Positions 15,982-23,733 of a stretch of DNA of 42,316 nucleotides are shown here, one piece after another. The DNA lies in contig CAMOQV010000001.1 in assembly GCA_946623205.1 (NCBI GenBank), forward strand, positions 1 through 42,316, in the 5' to 3' direction. Numbering within the stretch: the stretch's first letter is position 1; each line of letters starts with the position of its first letter. Made by a program: the position numbers and the translations under genes. The notes under the pieces are model-generated. The model was not told where the DNA came from and did not search any database. It saw only the letters and a program-made list of their open reading frames with translations. Source of the stretch: an uncultured Clostridia bacterium. GTDB lineage: Bacteria > Bacillota > Clostridia > Christensenellales > UBA3700.

Positions 15982-17318
15982 TAAATGTTATTTACAATGT
16001 TATGAATGTATTGTTTACATCTTGGCATTGCTTCCTCTCCAAATAGTTCATTTAGCTTGTCTACTAACCCATCTGCTCCATTTTTAACGTAGATTGGGTT
16101 CTTCATCTCAAGCTTTCTCAATATCTTCTTAGATAAGATATCGTCTAACGCATCAAGTTCTTCTCCGCCACATCCAATGTAAATCGGTACATACTTATTT
16201 ATTTGCATCATAATTCTGTTACCAAATGTTACTTGGAAATGCTTCGTTAAGTAATTGTCTAATTCCTTTAACTTCTCTTTGTTTCTCTCTGTTAATGCAT
16301 TCTCTTGTTGTGCATTTAATATCAATCGATCAAAATCTTTTGCACTTAAATGTAGATTAGAACTATTTCTTCCTCTAAATGGTTCACACTTGTTATCCAA
16401 GTTTAGAATCATAGCTCTATCGTATACCTTATCTGAAATAGCAAATGTACTATCATCATTGTTTGCTGTTCCAATAAACCACATGTTTGTTGGTAATTGT
16501 ATTTGTCCATCTTTCAAACTTGCTGGGTCTGTTGCCCACTTGTCTGAAACTACTTCCATATATCTTTCATCTGCTCTTGGTAATTCCAATAAAGATAAGA
16601 ATTCTGCAAAGTAATACTCAACTCTCGCAATATTCATTTCATCTAGCACTGTTATATAGATGTCTTCTGAATAATTCGCTTCATACATCTTCTTTAATAG
16701 AGCTGTTTCATTAAAGTGCTTTGTGAATTCATTGTAATATCCAATAAGGTCTGTTCTTTCCTTCCACATAGGTTGAATTGGAATAACTGTTGATGGATTC
16801 TCTACAAATCTACCAAATGCATATGCAAGTGATGTCTTACCTGTACCAGACATACCTTGCAATATTAAGATGTGAGATACTCCAAGTCCAGCTATGAATG
16901 ACCTAATATCTTCTGCTCTGTAATATAACCCTAATTCATTTGCTGAATAGTTTCTAAAATCATCACAGAACATCTCTAATGTAATATTGTTGATGTAATC
17001 ATCCTTTGAATATGTCTCTCTCTTCTTATCTATTTGCTTCAATATGCTGAATCTAGATATGTTCTTGTTGTTCTTATCACTAGCTTTGCTTGAGCCTACA
17101 TTGCCAACGCCCTTAACCTTAATAGCCTTGTCTGGCAATTGAAGTTCAACTGTTTGTGTTGTTTCTCTAAAATCTTTTGCTTGCTTTGCTTGGATGATAA
17201 GCAAAATAACCATTATCGCAATGAAAGACACAATCAACGTAGAATAAATAATAATCGCATACGTTGATGTGAAAATATCTATGATTTCACTGGACAATAA
17301 AAATAACGTATTAAGCAT
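15981..17318 (-). CDS. Membrane-anchored McrB-type AAA+ ATPase, copy 2 (445 aa)
   Basis: One strong hydrophobic helix (about residues 20-43) is followed by a short linker and an AAA+ domain with Walker A GMSGTGKT (155-162, Lys161) and Walker B with Asp226 and Glu227. The AAA part is the same as in copy 1, but the anchor and linker are only remotely alike (LQLPDKAIKVKGVGNVGSS here, LSLPNELLVEGTGSIGSS there). The two genes thus have diverged N-termini and matching C-termini. The start has a GGAGG ribosome binding site and overlaps the upstream gene by eight bases. Two ATPases with the same motor but different anchors could form a mixed ring or dock the same ring at two membrane partners (inference). 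Confidence 0.85.
   Translation of the reverse strand: MLNTLFLLSSEIIDIFTSTYAIIIYSTLIVSFIAIMVILLIIQAKQAKDFRETTQTVELQLPDKAIKVKGVGNVGSSKASDKNNKNISRFSILKQIDKKRETYSKDDYINNITLEMFCDDFRNYSANELGLYYRAEDIRSFIAGLGVSHILILQGMSGTGKTSLAYAFGRFVENPSTVIPIQPMWKERTDLIGYYNEFTKHFNETALLKKMYEANYSEDIYITVLDEMNIARVEYYFAEFLSLLELPRADERYMEVVSDKWATDPASLKDGQIQLPTNMWFIGTANNDDSTFAISDKVYDRAMILNLDNKCEPFRGRNSSNLHLSAKDFDRLILNAQQENALTERNKEKLKELDNYLTKHFQVTFGNRIMMQINKYVPIYIGCGGEELDALDDILSKKILRKLEMKNPIYVKNGADGLVDKLNELFGEEAMPRCKQYIHNIVNNI
15982..17098 (-). repeat. Long direct repeat, copy 2 (AAA body of the second ATPase gene)
   Basis: Partner of the block at 12,994-14,110. The match stops within one base of the coding end on one side and in the GSSKAS linker on the other, so it covers exactly the cytosolic ATPase body. 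Confidence 0.95.
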
Positions 17319-18786
17319 CTATATCCTCCAAAAAATCATCAATATCTTCAATTTCGTCATCATCTTCATATTTTGAAGCTCTTATTAAATCGTCATCGCT
17401 AGCTAATTTTGCTTCATCATCTTCGTAATCTATCTCGTCTTCTTGCTTCTTTGCGAATCTATTTGAATAATACTCTTCATCTTGATCATTATTTGAAGAA
17501 CTTGCATTTGCATTTTCTTCATACATATAATCCATCAAAACTCTAGATAACTCTTCATTCTTTGTTCCGATTAAATGAGAAATCTTCTTTGTCATTTCCT
17601 TATCGTTTGCGCTACTAATAATTGGTGCAACTAAAGGCAAAATTCTTTCTATTAAGATAGTGTTTCTAAACTCTTTTTCTGGAATGCCAAATTGGCCAAG
17701 TAATGATACAAATCTTTCGATTTCAACACATTCTTTATTAGACAATTTAACTTCCTTTTGAATTGCCATAATACTATCAATGAACTTCCAATCATCTTCG
17801 CTCATCATGAACGAGCCCTTTTGCGAATCAATTCTATACAAATAGTCGTATGTAACATCACATGAACCTACAGACTCTACACGATCATTTGTTGGTCTTG
17901 GATGTATTTCAATGATTGTAGCTGCTTTTCTCAATTCTTTTGGATACCACTTAATTTCATCAAATGTTTCAATTGCGCAGAATACAATGTGAGATGGAAT
18001 TCTCAAATTCTTATTCTTGTATTCAAGTTCTACGTCGCTATATCTAACATTCAATAGTGGTAGAGTTGCAGCCAAAATATCTTGTTTTTCTGGACCAAGA
18101 TTTACAAGTTCTATTAATCTTAGTTCTTCAAGACCTAAATCTTTATCCAATGCTCTAACTAATGATTCTGTATTAAATACGATATCCATATCAAATTGCT
18201 TTGATTTAATACCAATACTTGCTAATTGATCAATAATAATTCCACCAAGCTCAATATCGTCTGTATTTAATACAACAAACTTTCCAGATAAAACTGCACT
18301 AATTACTCTTATTGCTTCTTTAGAATCTAGAGTAACTCCTCTTTCTTGTAAATTTTCTAGGAATATATCTAGAACATCTGAATATGCTACATAATTCTTA
18401 ACAATCTTTTGATTAACTCTTTCTCTCTTTGAAATATTAAATGCTGAATCAAAGAAATATTCGATTGCTTCATTTTTATTCTTTTGAGTATAACGAGATG
18501 TTAACATTTCAATCTGAGTTATCTTGCTATATGTTGGATCCTTTAATTTGTTTCTCATATTTACTGCGGATAATCCCAAAATTGCAAATGCTATAAATCC
18601 AGCAACCATCATCATGATGCATGCTGACAACCAAACTACATCAATATCACTTGTTGGAGAAAAACTTCTAACAAGTGGAACTGTCAAAGCAGCAAGGCCT
18701 GCAGCCATCATTACATATAAAGCTCTTTGCCAGCCGCTATCATACATTTTTAATGGAGACTTTTCATATGAATCATATCTTCTCAT
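17311..18786 (-). CDS. Membrane-anchored degenerate AAA paralogue (pseudo-ATPase) with acidic tail (491 aa)
   Basis: Two membrane helices (about 22-40 and 50-72) precede a domain that I align by eye with the neighbouring ATPases. The strand that leads into Walker A is kept (KFVVLN, 169-174), but the P-loop is replaced by TDDIELGG (175-182) with no lysine. The Walker B region reads ELRLIELVNL (221-230) instead of YITVLDEMNI. The sensor 1 region is IPSHIVFCAIETFDE (263-277), followed by a degenerate KELRKAATIIEI (283-294). It should not bind or hydrolyse ATP. Residues 433-491 are extremely acidic. The start has an AGGAGG ribosome binding site. A structural or regulatory member of a mixed AAA ring is the likely role. 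The alignment is manual, so confidence is moderate. Confidence 0.6.
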   Translation of the reverse strand: MRRYDSYEKSPLKMYDSGWQRALYVMMAAGLAALTVPLVRSFSPTSDIDVVWLSACIMMMVAGFIAFAILGLSAVNMRNKLKDPTYSKITQIEMLTSRYTQKNKNEAIEYFFDSAFNISKRERVNQKIVKNYVAYSDVLDIFLENLQERGVTLDSKEAIRVISAVLSGKFVVLNTDDIELGGIIIDQLASIGIKSKQFDMDIVFNTESLVRALDKDLGLEELRLIELVNLGPEKQDILAATLPLLNVRYSDVELEYKNKNLRIPSHIVFCAIETFDEIKWYPKELRKAATIIEIHPRPTNDRVESVGSCDVTYDYLYRIDSQKGSFMMSEDDWKFIDSIMAIQKEVKLSNKECVEIERFVSLLGQFGIPEKEFRNTILIERILPLVAPIISSANDKEMTKKISHLIGTKNEELSRVLMDYMYEENANASSSNNDQDEEYYSNRFAKKQEDEIDYEDDEAKLASDDDLIRASKYEDDDEIEDIDDFLEDIDA

Positions 18787-18796
18787 AATCCACCTC

Positions 18797-19813
18797 CTAC
18801 ACCAAATCTGAATATGGAATCACTTGACCTTCATAGTAGAAAGTAATTTGATCTACATTTTCAAATGCTCCACTTTCGATTTTTGGTTTTGATTTATACA
18901 ATCTAACTGTACGTACTTGGTAACATCCAGAGAACGCGCTGGATTTAACTGTTTCGGCACCATACAATTGGACTGTTTTTAAACCTTGACAGAAGCTAAC
19001 TGTATTTGCATTTATTGTCTTTGTTTCTAATATTGCCTCAACTAGCGAGCTACATGAAACAATGGCACTGCTGTTAATCTTCTTTGCCTCAATATCTACG
19101 GTATATAAAGATGGGCAAGAAACGATTGCTCCAGCTTCAACTTCATCAAGATGATATACACTAATACTCTTAACATTTGATTGGTTAAAAGCTCCCTTTT
19201 TAATTCCACTCAAATTAAATGTTCTATCTTGCGTAAACGCAATAGACGTCGTGTCTGGATTTACTTTTTGTATGTAAATCTTTCCAACGCTTTCTTCTAC
19301 TAACGTAACTCCTGGATACAAATCATTTGTACCTACGTTGTTACCAAGCCAAATTTGCATTTGTTGATACATTGGAAGATACATTGCAATAAATACTCCT
19401 GTAAGTAAAACCAAAAATGCTGTCAATGTTGCACTAAATGCTGTGAATTTTTTGGTTGCATCGGCAACTTTTGCTCTTGTCTTCTTTACTGGAGCTGCTT
19501 GTTTAATTTCTATAATTTCGATTGCTTCACAATTTGGACGCAATGGCATTTGCTTTGCCTTACCAAAATATTCGCCTGGCTTTGCGTATTGTTTTGTGAA
19601 TAATATATTATCTGTTTCTAGGACTTTACCTTTTGCGTCAACTTGATTGATTTTGCAAGTAATATCTTTAATTAACTCTCTTGAATTGTTCTTAAATTCA
19701 ATAATTGCGTATCTTTGTTTTTCTTCGATAAAGATGACATATCTTGTTGCGATAAGACTACTCTTTAGTTTGCTACTTAGGGTGACTGCTTTATAAATAA
19801 CTTTAGTTGCCAT
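18797..19813 (-). CDS. Single-pass membrane protein with BspA-type leucine-rich repeats (338 aa)
   Basis: Residues 1 to about 120 form a soluble, probably cytosolic beta-rich domain with no signal peptide. A membrane helix follows at about 124-146, then an outside part with about five short leucine-rich-type repeats (units such as SCSSLVEAILETKTINANTV and GCYQVRTVRLYKSKPKIESGAF), as in the LRR_5/BspA family of surface proteins. The N-terminal domain shows the same general pattern as the domain in the next gene upstream (polar strands ending in a charged I-E-I-I-E-I strand). The ATG at 19,813 has an AAGGGGGT ribosome binding site and lies inside the end of the upstream gene (11-base overlap). 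A sensor or docking partner that spans the membrane is a reasonable guess; the function is unknown. Confidence 0.65.
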   Translation of the reverse strand: MATKVIYKAVTLSSKLKSSLIATRYVIFIEEKQRYAIIEFKNNSRELIKDITCKINQVDAKGKVLETDNILFTKQYAKPGEYFGKAKQMPLRPNCEAIEIIEIKQAAPVKKTRAKVADATKKFTAFSATLTAFLVLLTGVFIAMYLPMYQQMQIWLGNNVGTNDLYPGVTLVEESVGKIYIQKVNPDTTSIAFTQDRTFNLSGIKKGAFNQSNVKSISVYHLDEVEAGAIVSCPSLYTVDIEAKKINSSAIVSCSSLVEAILETKTINANTVSFCQGLKTVQLYGAETVKSSAFSGCYQVRTVRLYKSKPKIESGAFENVDQITFYYEGQVIPYSDLV

Positions 19814-20555
19814 TTGTCTTTACCCCCTTTTGCTTAAATTGAGGTCTGAAAATCGCTCTAGTTATAAATAATATAATTGGGACCGTTGCTATATATGCAA
19901 TAATTGGAACTACGATGGCTGCCACACTAATTGTTTGCTCATAATTTTTACTCCACATAGACATTAATGGAGAAACATCTCCAGCAAATCCTGCTAAGAA
20001 AAATGCTATAACAGCAAATGCTGCTGGAATAATAGCAATAGCTGCAGTAAATGCATATTTAAGCATATCTGTCGTTCTAATGTTTTGCTTATTTACTTTT
20101 TCGTTGTTAGCTTTAATAACGTTTATTTGAACAGTTTTTGTCCTTTCAGATAAACGAACCAAATCTAACTCTCCACCATCAATTGTTTGCTGATCAATAG
20201 TGATAGTCTTGAATGGAACATATTCGTCGTCATTCTTTTCGTCATACATTGTTACTTCATAACGAATAGATTGTAAATCTTGAGCAAGAATTGGACGTAA
20301 GTAACAATTTAACCCTTTGTACACAATAACCGCCTTGTTAATATATTGTGCAGATTTTGATCCCGTAACTTGTACGATAAGCGTTCTTGTTTCTAGACTA
20401 TCTTCGTCCTTAACAATTTTGTCTGGACCTTTGAAGACGCGTCTATTAATCATGAACACTTTTGGGAAAACGAACATGTTTAGCGCAGCCAATATAATAA
20501 ATGCTATTACAAAGACTGAACTGGCAATGTCTAAATCGATAACACCAAAAAGCAT
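19803..20555 (-). CDS. Three-helix membrane protein with cytosolic beta domain, first gene of the operon (250 aa)
   Basis: I do not recognise a named family. Membrane helices are predicted at about 10-31, 165-195 and 208-235. Between the first and second lies a soluble domain of about 120 residues, rich in beta strands (VIVYKGLNCYLRPIL, IRYEVTMYD, FKTITIDQQ, KTVQINVIKA). The start at 20,555 is preceded by AGAGAGGG. It is the promoter-proximal gene of the eight-gene operon and overlaps the leucine-rich-repeat gene by 11 bases, which argues that the two products work together. It could be a membrane scaffold for the AAA proteins encoded downstream. Confidence 0.6.
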   Translation of the reverse strand: MLFGVIDLDIASSVFVIAFIILAALNMFVFPKVFMINRRVFKGPDKIVKDEDSLETRTLIVQVTGSKSAQYINKAVIVYKGLNCYLRPILAQDLQSIRYEVTMYDEKNDDEYVPFKTITIDQQTIDGGELDLVRLSERTKTVQINVIKANNEKVNKQNIRTTDMLKYAFTAAIAIIPAAFAVIAFFLAGFAGDVSPLMSMWSKNYEQTISVAAIVVPIIAYIATVPIILFITRAIFRPQFKQKGVKTNGN

Positions 20556-20584
20556 AGTCCCTCTCTTAAATTTTTATTTTTATT

Positions 20585-20660
20585 CGCGCTTGCGTTATAT
20601 TTTTATATTATAGCAAACAAAGTATAGCGCGCAAGACTTAAAAATAATTAATGCGCGCAT
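20585..20660 (-). promoter_or_regulatory. Promoter of the eight-gene envelope operon with GCGCGC elements
   Basis: On the minus strand a TATAAT (20,612-20,607) lies 16 bases after TTGCGC (20,634-20,629). Alternating GC runs are conspicuous in this AT-rich gap: GCGCGC at 20,627-20,632, which overlaps the -35 box, ATGCGCGCAT (a perfect 10-base palindrome) at 20,651-20,660, and CGCGC at 20,585-20,589. The first two are centred 26 bases apart. They may be binding sites for a regulator. No clear terminator of the HAD gene is visible in this gap. Confidence 0.6.
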
Positions 20661-20697
20661 AAAAATTTAAAATAAAAATGCCCAAATGTGTCGATTT

Positions 20698-21393
20698 TTA
20701 TAAAGTTTTTACGATATCTTCGAAACTTATTTCATTAAATGGTTCTTTGTTATTTTCGTCCCTAACTATATTTCCGGTTAGAAAAAACTTAAGATTTAGA
20801 TCTCTTGCTACTTTTCCATCTTCTTTTTCCGAATTACCAAAATACACAACTTCATCAGCTTTTAGATTGAATTTTTCTAGCACTTCTTTAATGAAATTCT
20901 TATTTGGCTTAGCAAAATGAGACTCTTCATATGATGTAATATAATCGAAAGATTTTGGATCTATTCCAGCAAATCTAATTCTCGCTTCCATAGCATTTTT
21001 TGGAAAGACTGGGTTTGCAACAACAATGACCTTGCCTACTCTTTTTTTTATCTCGTTAATTATTTGTTGTGCGCCCTCATATGCTGGCTCGCAAAAGGCT
21101 TTTGTGTTTTCAAATTCTGTAGAATAAAATACTCCAAATTCTTTGCAAATTTCATCTATGTTTTTATCTGGATAACATGCTTTAAATGTCTTCCAAAAAG
21201 CTTCCATACACGTTGTCTTTCCATCATTTTTTCTCATAGCATCAGTGCCAGCCCAAACAGCTTTTACAAAACTGTCTTTTTCGAATCCAAATGGTGCCAT
21301 ATGCTTATATAAATAACCGAAATATCCTCTCAAAAAGTTGTCTTCATTCATTGGCAATAATGTGCCATCTAAATCAAATAATACTGCCTTCAT
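20698..21393 (-). CDS. HAD-superfamily hydrolase (231 aa)
   Basis: Motif I is DLDGT (residues 7-11), with the nucleophile Asp7 and acid/base Asp9. A helical cap follows (about 15-100). Motif II is VVANPVF, where Ala-Asn-Pro replaces the more usual T/S-N. Motif III is the lysine in HFAKPNKNF, and motif IV is GNSEKEDGKVA. Such enzymes dephosphorylate small phosphorylated metabolites; the substrate cannot be told from sequence. The ATG is preceded by AAAGGATGAAA. The gene has its own promoter (21,432-21,459) and is the last gene before the envelope operon promoter, with no strong terminator between, so some read-through into that operon is possible. Confidence 0.85.
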   Translation of the reverse strand: MKAVLFDLDGTLLPMNEDNFLRGYFGYLYKHMAPFGFEKDSFVKAVWAGTDAMRKNDGKTTCMEAFWKTFKACYPDKNIDEICKEFGVFYSTEFENTKAFCEPAYEGAQQIINEIKKRVGKVIVVANPVFPKNAMEARIRFAGIDPKSFDYITSYEESHFAKPNKNFIKEVLEKFNLKADEVVYFGNSEKEDGKVARDLNLKFFLTGNIVRDENNKEPFNEISFEDIVKTL

Positions 21394-21431
21394 TTTTCAT
21401 CCTTTAAATCTTTAGATTTATTTGCATTAAC

Positions 21432-21459
21432 ATTATACATTTTATGCTTGTATTTTCAA
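21432..21459 (-). promoter_or_regulatory. Promoter of the HAD hydrolase gene
   Basis: On the minus strand TTGAAA (21,459-21,454), a 16-base spacer and TATAAT (21,437-21,432) lie about 40 bases before the start codon. Confidence 0.6.
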
Positions 21460-21463
21460 AACG

Positions 21464-21500
21464 TTTTTTACAAACAAAGGCTAGAGTTTTCACCCTAGCC
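21464..21500 (-). terminator. Terminator of the DUF975 gene
   Basis: The inverted repeat GGCTAG...CTAGCC (21,479-21,500, six pairs plus one inner pair) is followed on the minus strand by TTTGTTTGT. It lies 50 bases beyond the stop of the DUF975 gene and before the HAD promoter. Confidence 0.65.
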
Positions 21501-21549
21501 CGTATGTCGTTTATGGTGTCCGTCTTCTAGTCTTTTCTTAATTGCTTAA

Positions 21550-22272
21550 TTATTCTGCATCAAAAACTTTTGCTTCTTGATCTGTGATTTCACCTTCGAT
21601 AATTTCACCATCTTCTTCTTGTGGTTCATTGTCTTTGATTAATTCTAAATAGAAGTTAGCTTTTGTCATTTCATAATATGGTCTTACCCAAAGTGTGCCA
21701 ACGAATAAACATAAGAAACCAACGATGTACCATCCGATGAAGCTTAAGTCTAATACAAATAAATCCCACTTATGTCCTTTTGTTAATTCCTTACTTCTAT
21801 TTAAGCAATAACTCCAATCCTTATTTGGTTGGTCTTGTTGAACATAGATTGCCATAGAATATGCATAAGATTTTATGATACCTGGAATTATAAGCAACAA
21901 TGTCCATAAGAAAACGAATATTGATGTCATAATTCGAAGAATAATTGCATCGCCTAAGCATTCTTTAAAACCAACAAATAAATTATTTAGATTGGCTTTT
22001 TCATTCTTTCTTGCCGAAGTTACTGCGACTCTAACTGCACCATACTTCAATGGTCCCGTAACGATTAAAGCAGCTACGCTTAAAATTGTGCTAAAAGTAA
22101 TTCTAAAGTAACTAATACCAGATTTAAAATCATATGGAGTGGATCCAGATACGATACCAAGTATTAATTCTAAAATAAGGAATACTAATAACATATTCAA
22201 CCAACGATCGCCAAATAATTTGCGACCTAATTGGTCTTTTGCTCTTTCTTTTAATTCTTGTCTAGTTGCCAT
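21550..22272 (-). CDS. DUF975 family multi-pass membrane protein (240 aa)
   Basis: The opening RQELKERAKDQLGRKLFGDRWLNMLLV is the hallmark of DUF975, a family of integral membrane proteins common in clostridia and lactobacilli with no settled function. About five or six membrane helices are visible, including LLVFLILELILGIV, a helix around ILSVAALIVTGPLKYG, the IFVFLWTLLLIIPGIIKSYAY segment, and WYIVGFLCLFVGTLWV. The 'LIIPGIIKSYAYSM' stretch followed by a helix with N-R-S-x-x-L-x-x-G-H-K is also typical. The last 30 residues are acidic and cytosolic. GGAGGG precedes the ATG. It is a single-gene unit with its own promoter and terminator. Confidence 0.85.
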   Translation of the reverse strand: MATRQELKERAKDQLGRKLFGDRWLNMLLVFLILELILGIVSGSTPYDFKSGISYFRITFSTILSVAALIVTGPLKYGAVRVAVTSARKNEKANLNNLFVGFKECLGDAIILRIMTSIFVFLWTLLLIIPGIIKSYAYSMAIYVQQDQPNKDWSYCLNRSKELTKGHKWDLFVLDLSFIGWYIVGFLCLFVGTLWVRPYYEMTKANFYLELIKDNEPQEEDGEIIEGEITDQEAKVFDAE

Positions 22273-22298
22273 TTTGTGCCCTCCAATTCACTATAATA

Positions 22299-22327
22299 AT
22301 TATATACTTATATAAAATGCTGGTCAA
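22299..22327 (-). promoter_or_regulatory. Promoter of the DUF975 gene
   Basis: TTGACC (22,327-22,322), a 17-base spacer and TATAAT (22,304-22,299) on the minus strand, close upstream of the GGAGGG and ATG. Confidence 0.7.
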
Positions 22328-22373
22328 TTTTACAATTCTTAAGATTATATCTTAACTGCCAAATAACAAGCAA

Positions 22374-22401
22374 AATGCGCCACATTTTTTTGTGGCGCAT
22401 T
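22374..22401 (-). terminator. Terminator of the EEP-family gene
   Basis: A perfect 11-pair hairpin (AATGCGCCACA with TGTGGCGCATT) with a six-base loop, followed on the minus strand by TTGCTTGTT. It begins 18 bases after the stop codon at 22,419. The U tract is imperfect but the stem is strong. Confidence 0.8.
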
Positions 22402-22418
22402 TATCCTTTATTACTTCT

Positions 22419-23579
22419 TTATGCTAAAAGCTCAAATTCAAGATATACAGGTTGGTGATCAGAGAACGCAAATCCGTCTATCTTCTTTGAACCTTGTTTT
22501 GTCTCTATTGTTTGGATATTCTTAACAGAGATATTGTCAGATACAATGTATCCATCAACTGTACAAACGAATGTGTTGTTTGGATCCCATTCGATATCGT
22601 TGTTTCTACATGTTGGCTTGTTGTCTGCTGCATAAATTGTAAAGCCATCAACAATTGGAGACTTCTTCTCGTCGTTAAACATATATGCTACCCAATCTGG
22701 AGCTCTCTTTGTCATAGCAAATGGTCTGTTTTCTGAAGTGTAAGCATATTGTGGATTATTCGTTAACAAATCATGATTGAAATCACCACCAACAACTACA
22801 TAGTGTCCTGCTTCTTTACAAGCACTCAAGAATCCGTTTAATTCTTTCATTTGTTGTTCTCTAATAGTACCGCCTTCATCGTATGCAGACATATGTGAAT
22901 TAACAATGTATAAATTCTTATCATTAGATACTTTAATTACACAAACAGCAAAACATCTATCTAAATCAAACAATTTAGAAAAGTCGTCTGCAATTGTATA
23001 TTGCTTTCTTTCTGCTGATTGAATCTTATATTTAGATAGAGTTGTTAGTCCTGCATTTACAGATCCATGCATATCGTATAGAGGATATGGCAAGAAAGCT
23101 GAATGGAAATTCACACAGTGGATTGAATCAAATCCAGTAAATGCATCAACAATTGCATTATGTTGGTTAACTTTATATGAACGAGTAGATTTCGTATCTA
23201 CTTCTTGGAACATCATAAAATCTGGATTCATCTCTTTAACTGCGTTAACAGATCCTGTTGTGTTGAACTCTACAACCTCTTTAGAAAAAGCTTTCGACCA
23301 ATGTCCAACCGTTGGATTTCCTGCATCATCGTAACCTGTGTCTAAAAAGAATGTGAAATCTTGAGAATATGCGCCAAAGCCTATGTTGTACGTAGTACAA
23401 GAATAAATCTCTCCTACACTTACTGTTTCAAGATTTGATTTGGAATTAATTTCTAGTGGCATATCGCCTAACCTAGAATAACTTAAGAAAATATACCCTA
23501 CATAGCCACCGGCAAATACAATAATCAAACCAATAACTGCTGCTAGAGTAATTAATGTGATTTTTAATCCTTTCTTCAT
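22419..23579 (-). CDS. Membrane-anchored or exported endonuclease/exonuclease/phosphatase-family protein (386 aa)
   Basis: A hydrophobic N-terminal segment (about residues 6-32) acts as signal anchor, with no obvious lipobox. The rest has the EEP-fold landmarks: the catalytic Glu in MMFQEVD, His in IVNSHMSAYDE, Asp and Asn in VVGGDFNHD, and the C-terminal SDHQPVYLEF. This fold cleaves phosphodiester or phosphate ester bonds in nucleic acids, sphingomyelin or phosphoinositides; an outside location suggests scavenging of an environmental substrate. It is about 100 residues longer than minimal members. GAGGGG precedes the ATG. It forms a single-gene unit and is divergent from pflB. Confidence 0.85.
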   Translation of the reverse strand: MKKGLKITLITLAAVIGLIIVFAGGYVGYIFLSYSRLGDMPLEINSKSNLETVSVGEIYSCTTYNIGFGAYSQDFTFFLDTGYDDAGNPTVGHWSKAFSKEVVEFNTTGSVNAVKEMNPDFMMFQEVDTKSTRSYKVNQHNAIVDAFTGFDSIHCVNFHSAFLPYPLYDMHGSVNAGLTTLSKYKIQSAERKQYTIADDFSKLFDLDRCFAVCVIKVSNDKNLYIVNSHMSAYDEGGTIREQQMKELNGFLSACKEAGHYVVVGGDFNHDLLTNNPQYAYTSENRPFAMTKRAPDWVAYMFNDEKKSPIVDGFTIYAADNKPTCRNNDIEWDPNNTFVCTVDGYIVSDNISVKNIQTIETKQGSKKIDGFAFSDHQPVYLEFELLA

Positions 23580-23608
23580 AGTTTCCCCTCTATATCTTTG
23601 ATACTTTA

Positions 23609-23637
23609 ATTATACTTATATTCATACATATATTCAA
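23609..23637 (-). promoter_or_regulatory. Promoter of the EEP-family gene
   Basis: TTGAAT (23,637-23,632), a 17-base spacer and TATAAT (23,614-23,609) on the minus strand. Confidence 0.7.
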
Positions 23638-23674
23638 TAGAAGGCCTTTTTGGGAAAATTTTACATTATTTGAT

Positions 23675-23703
23675 TTCACATATTATGTGAGGTATGGTAT
23701 TAT
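23675..23703 (+). promoter_or_regulatory. Promoter of the pflB-pflA operon
   Basis: TTCACA (23,675-23,680), a 17-base spacer and TATTAT (23,698-23,703). It lies about 30 bases before the riboswitch, which is the expected place. Confidence 0.6.
23676..23690 (+). promoter_or_regulatory. Palindromic operator candidate in the pfl promoter
   Basis: TCACATATTATGTGA is a perfect inverted repeat (six-base arms and a three-base centre) that covers most of the -35 box and the first half of the spacer. A bound protein would block RNA polymerase. The arms are those of a CRP/FNR-type site turned inside out, so I do not assign a regulator. Confidence 0.4.
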
Positions 23704-23733
23704 AGTATTAGTAAATCCGAATATATCTTTCTT

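Noticed and set aside
13267..16614. A pair of matching 119-codon plus-strand frames (13,267-13,626 and 16,255-16,614)
   Set aside because: They are antisense shadows of the duplicated AAA body, so their match follows from the repeat and does not indicate genes.
12993..18786. A standard McrBC restriction system
   Set aside because: The AAA proteins are fused to membrane helices and lack a DNA-binding N-terminal domain, the McrC-like protein shows no nuclease motif, and the operon continues into secreted transglutaminases.
23676..23690. The pfl promoter palindrome as a CRP or FNR site
   Set aside because: The arms read TCACA...TGTGA, the reverse of the CRP order TGTGA...TCACA, and do not fit TTGAT-N4-ATCAA.
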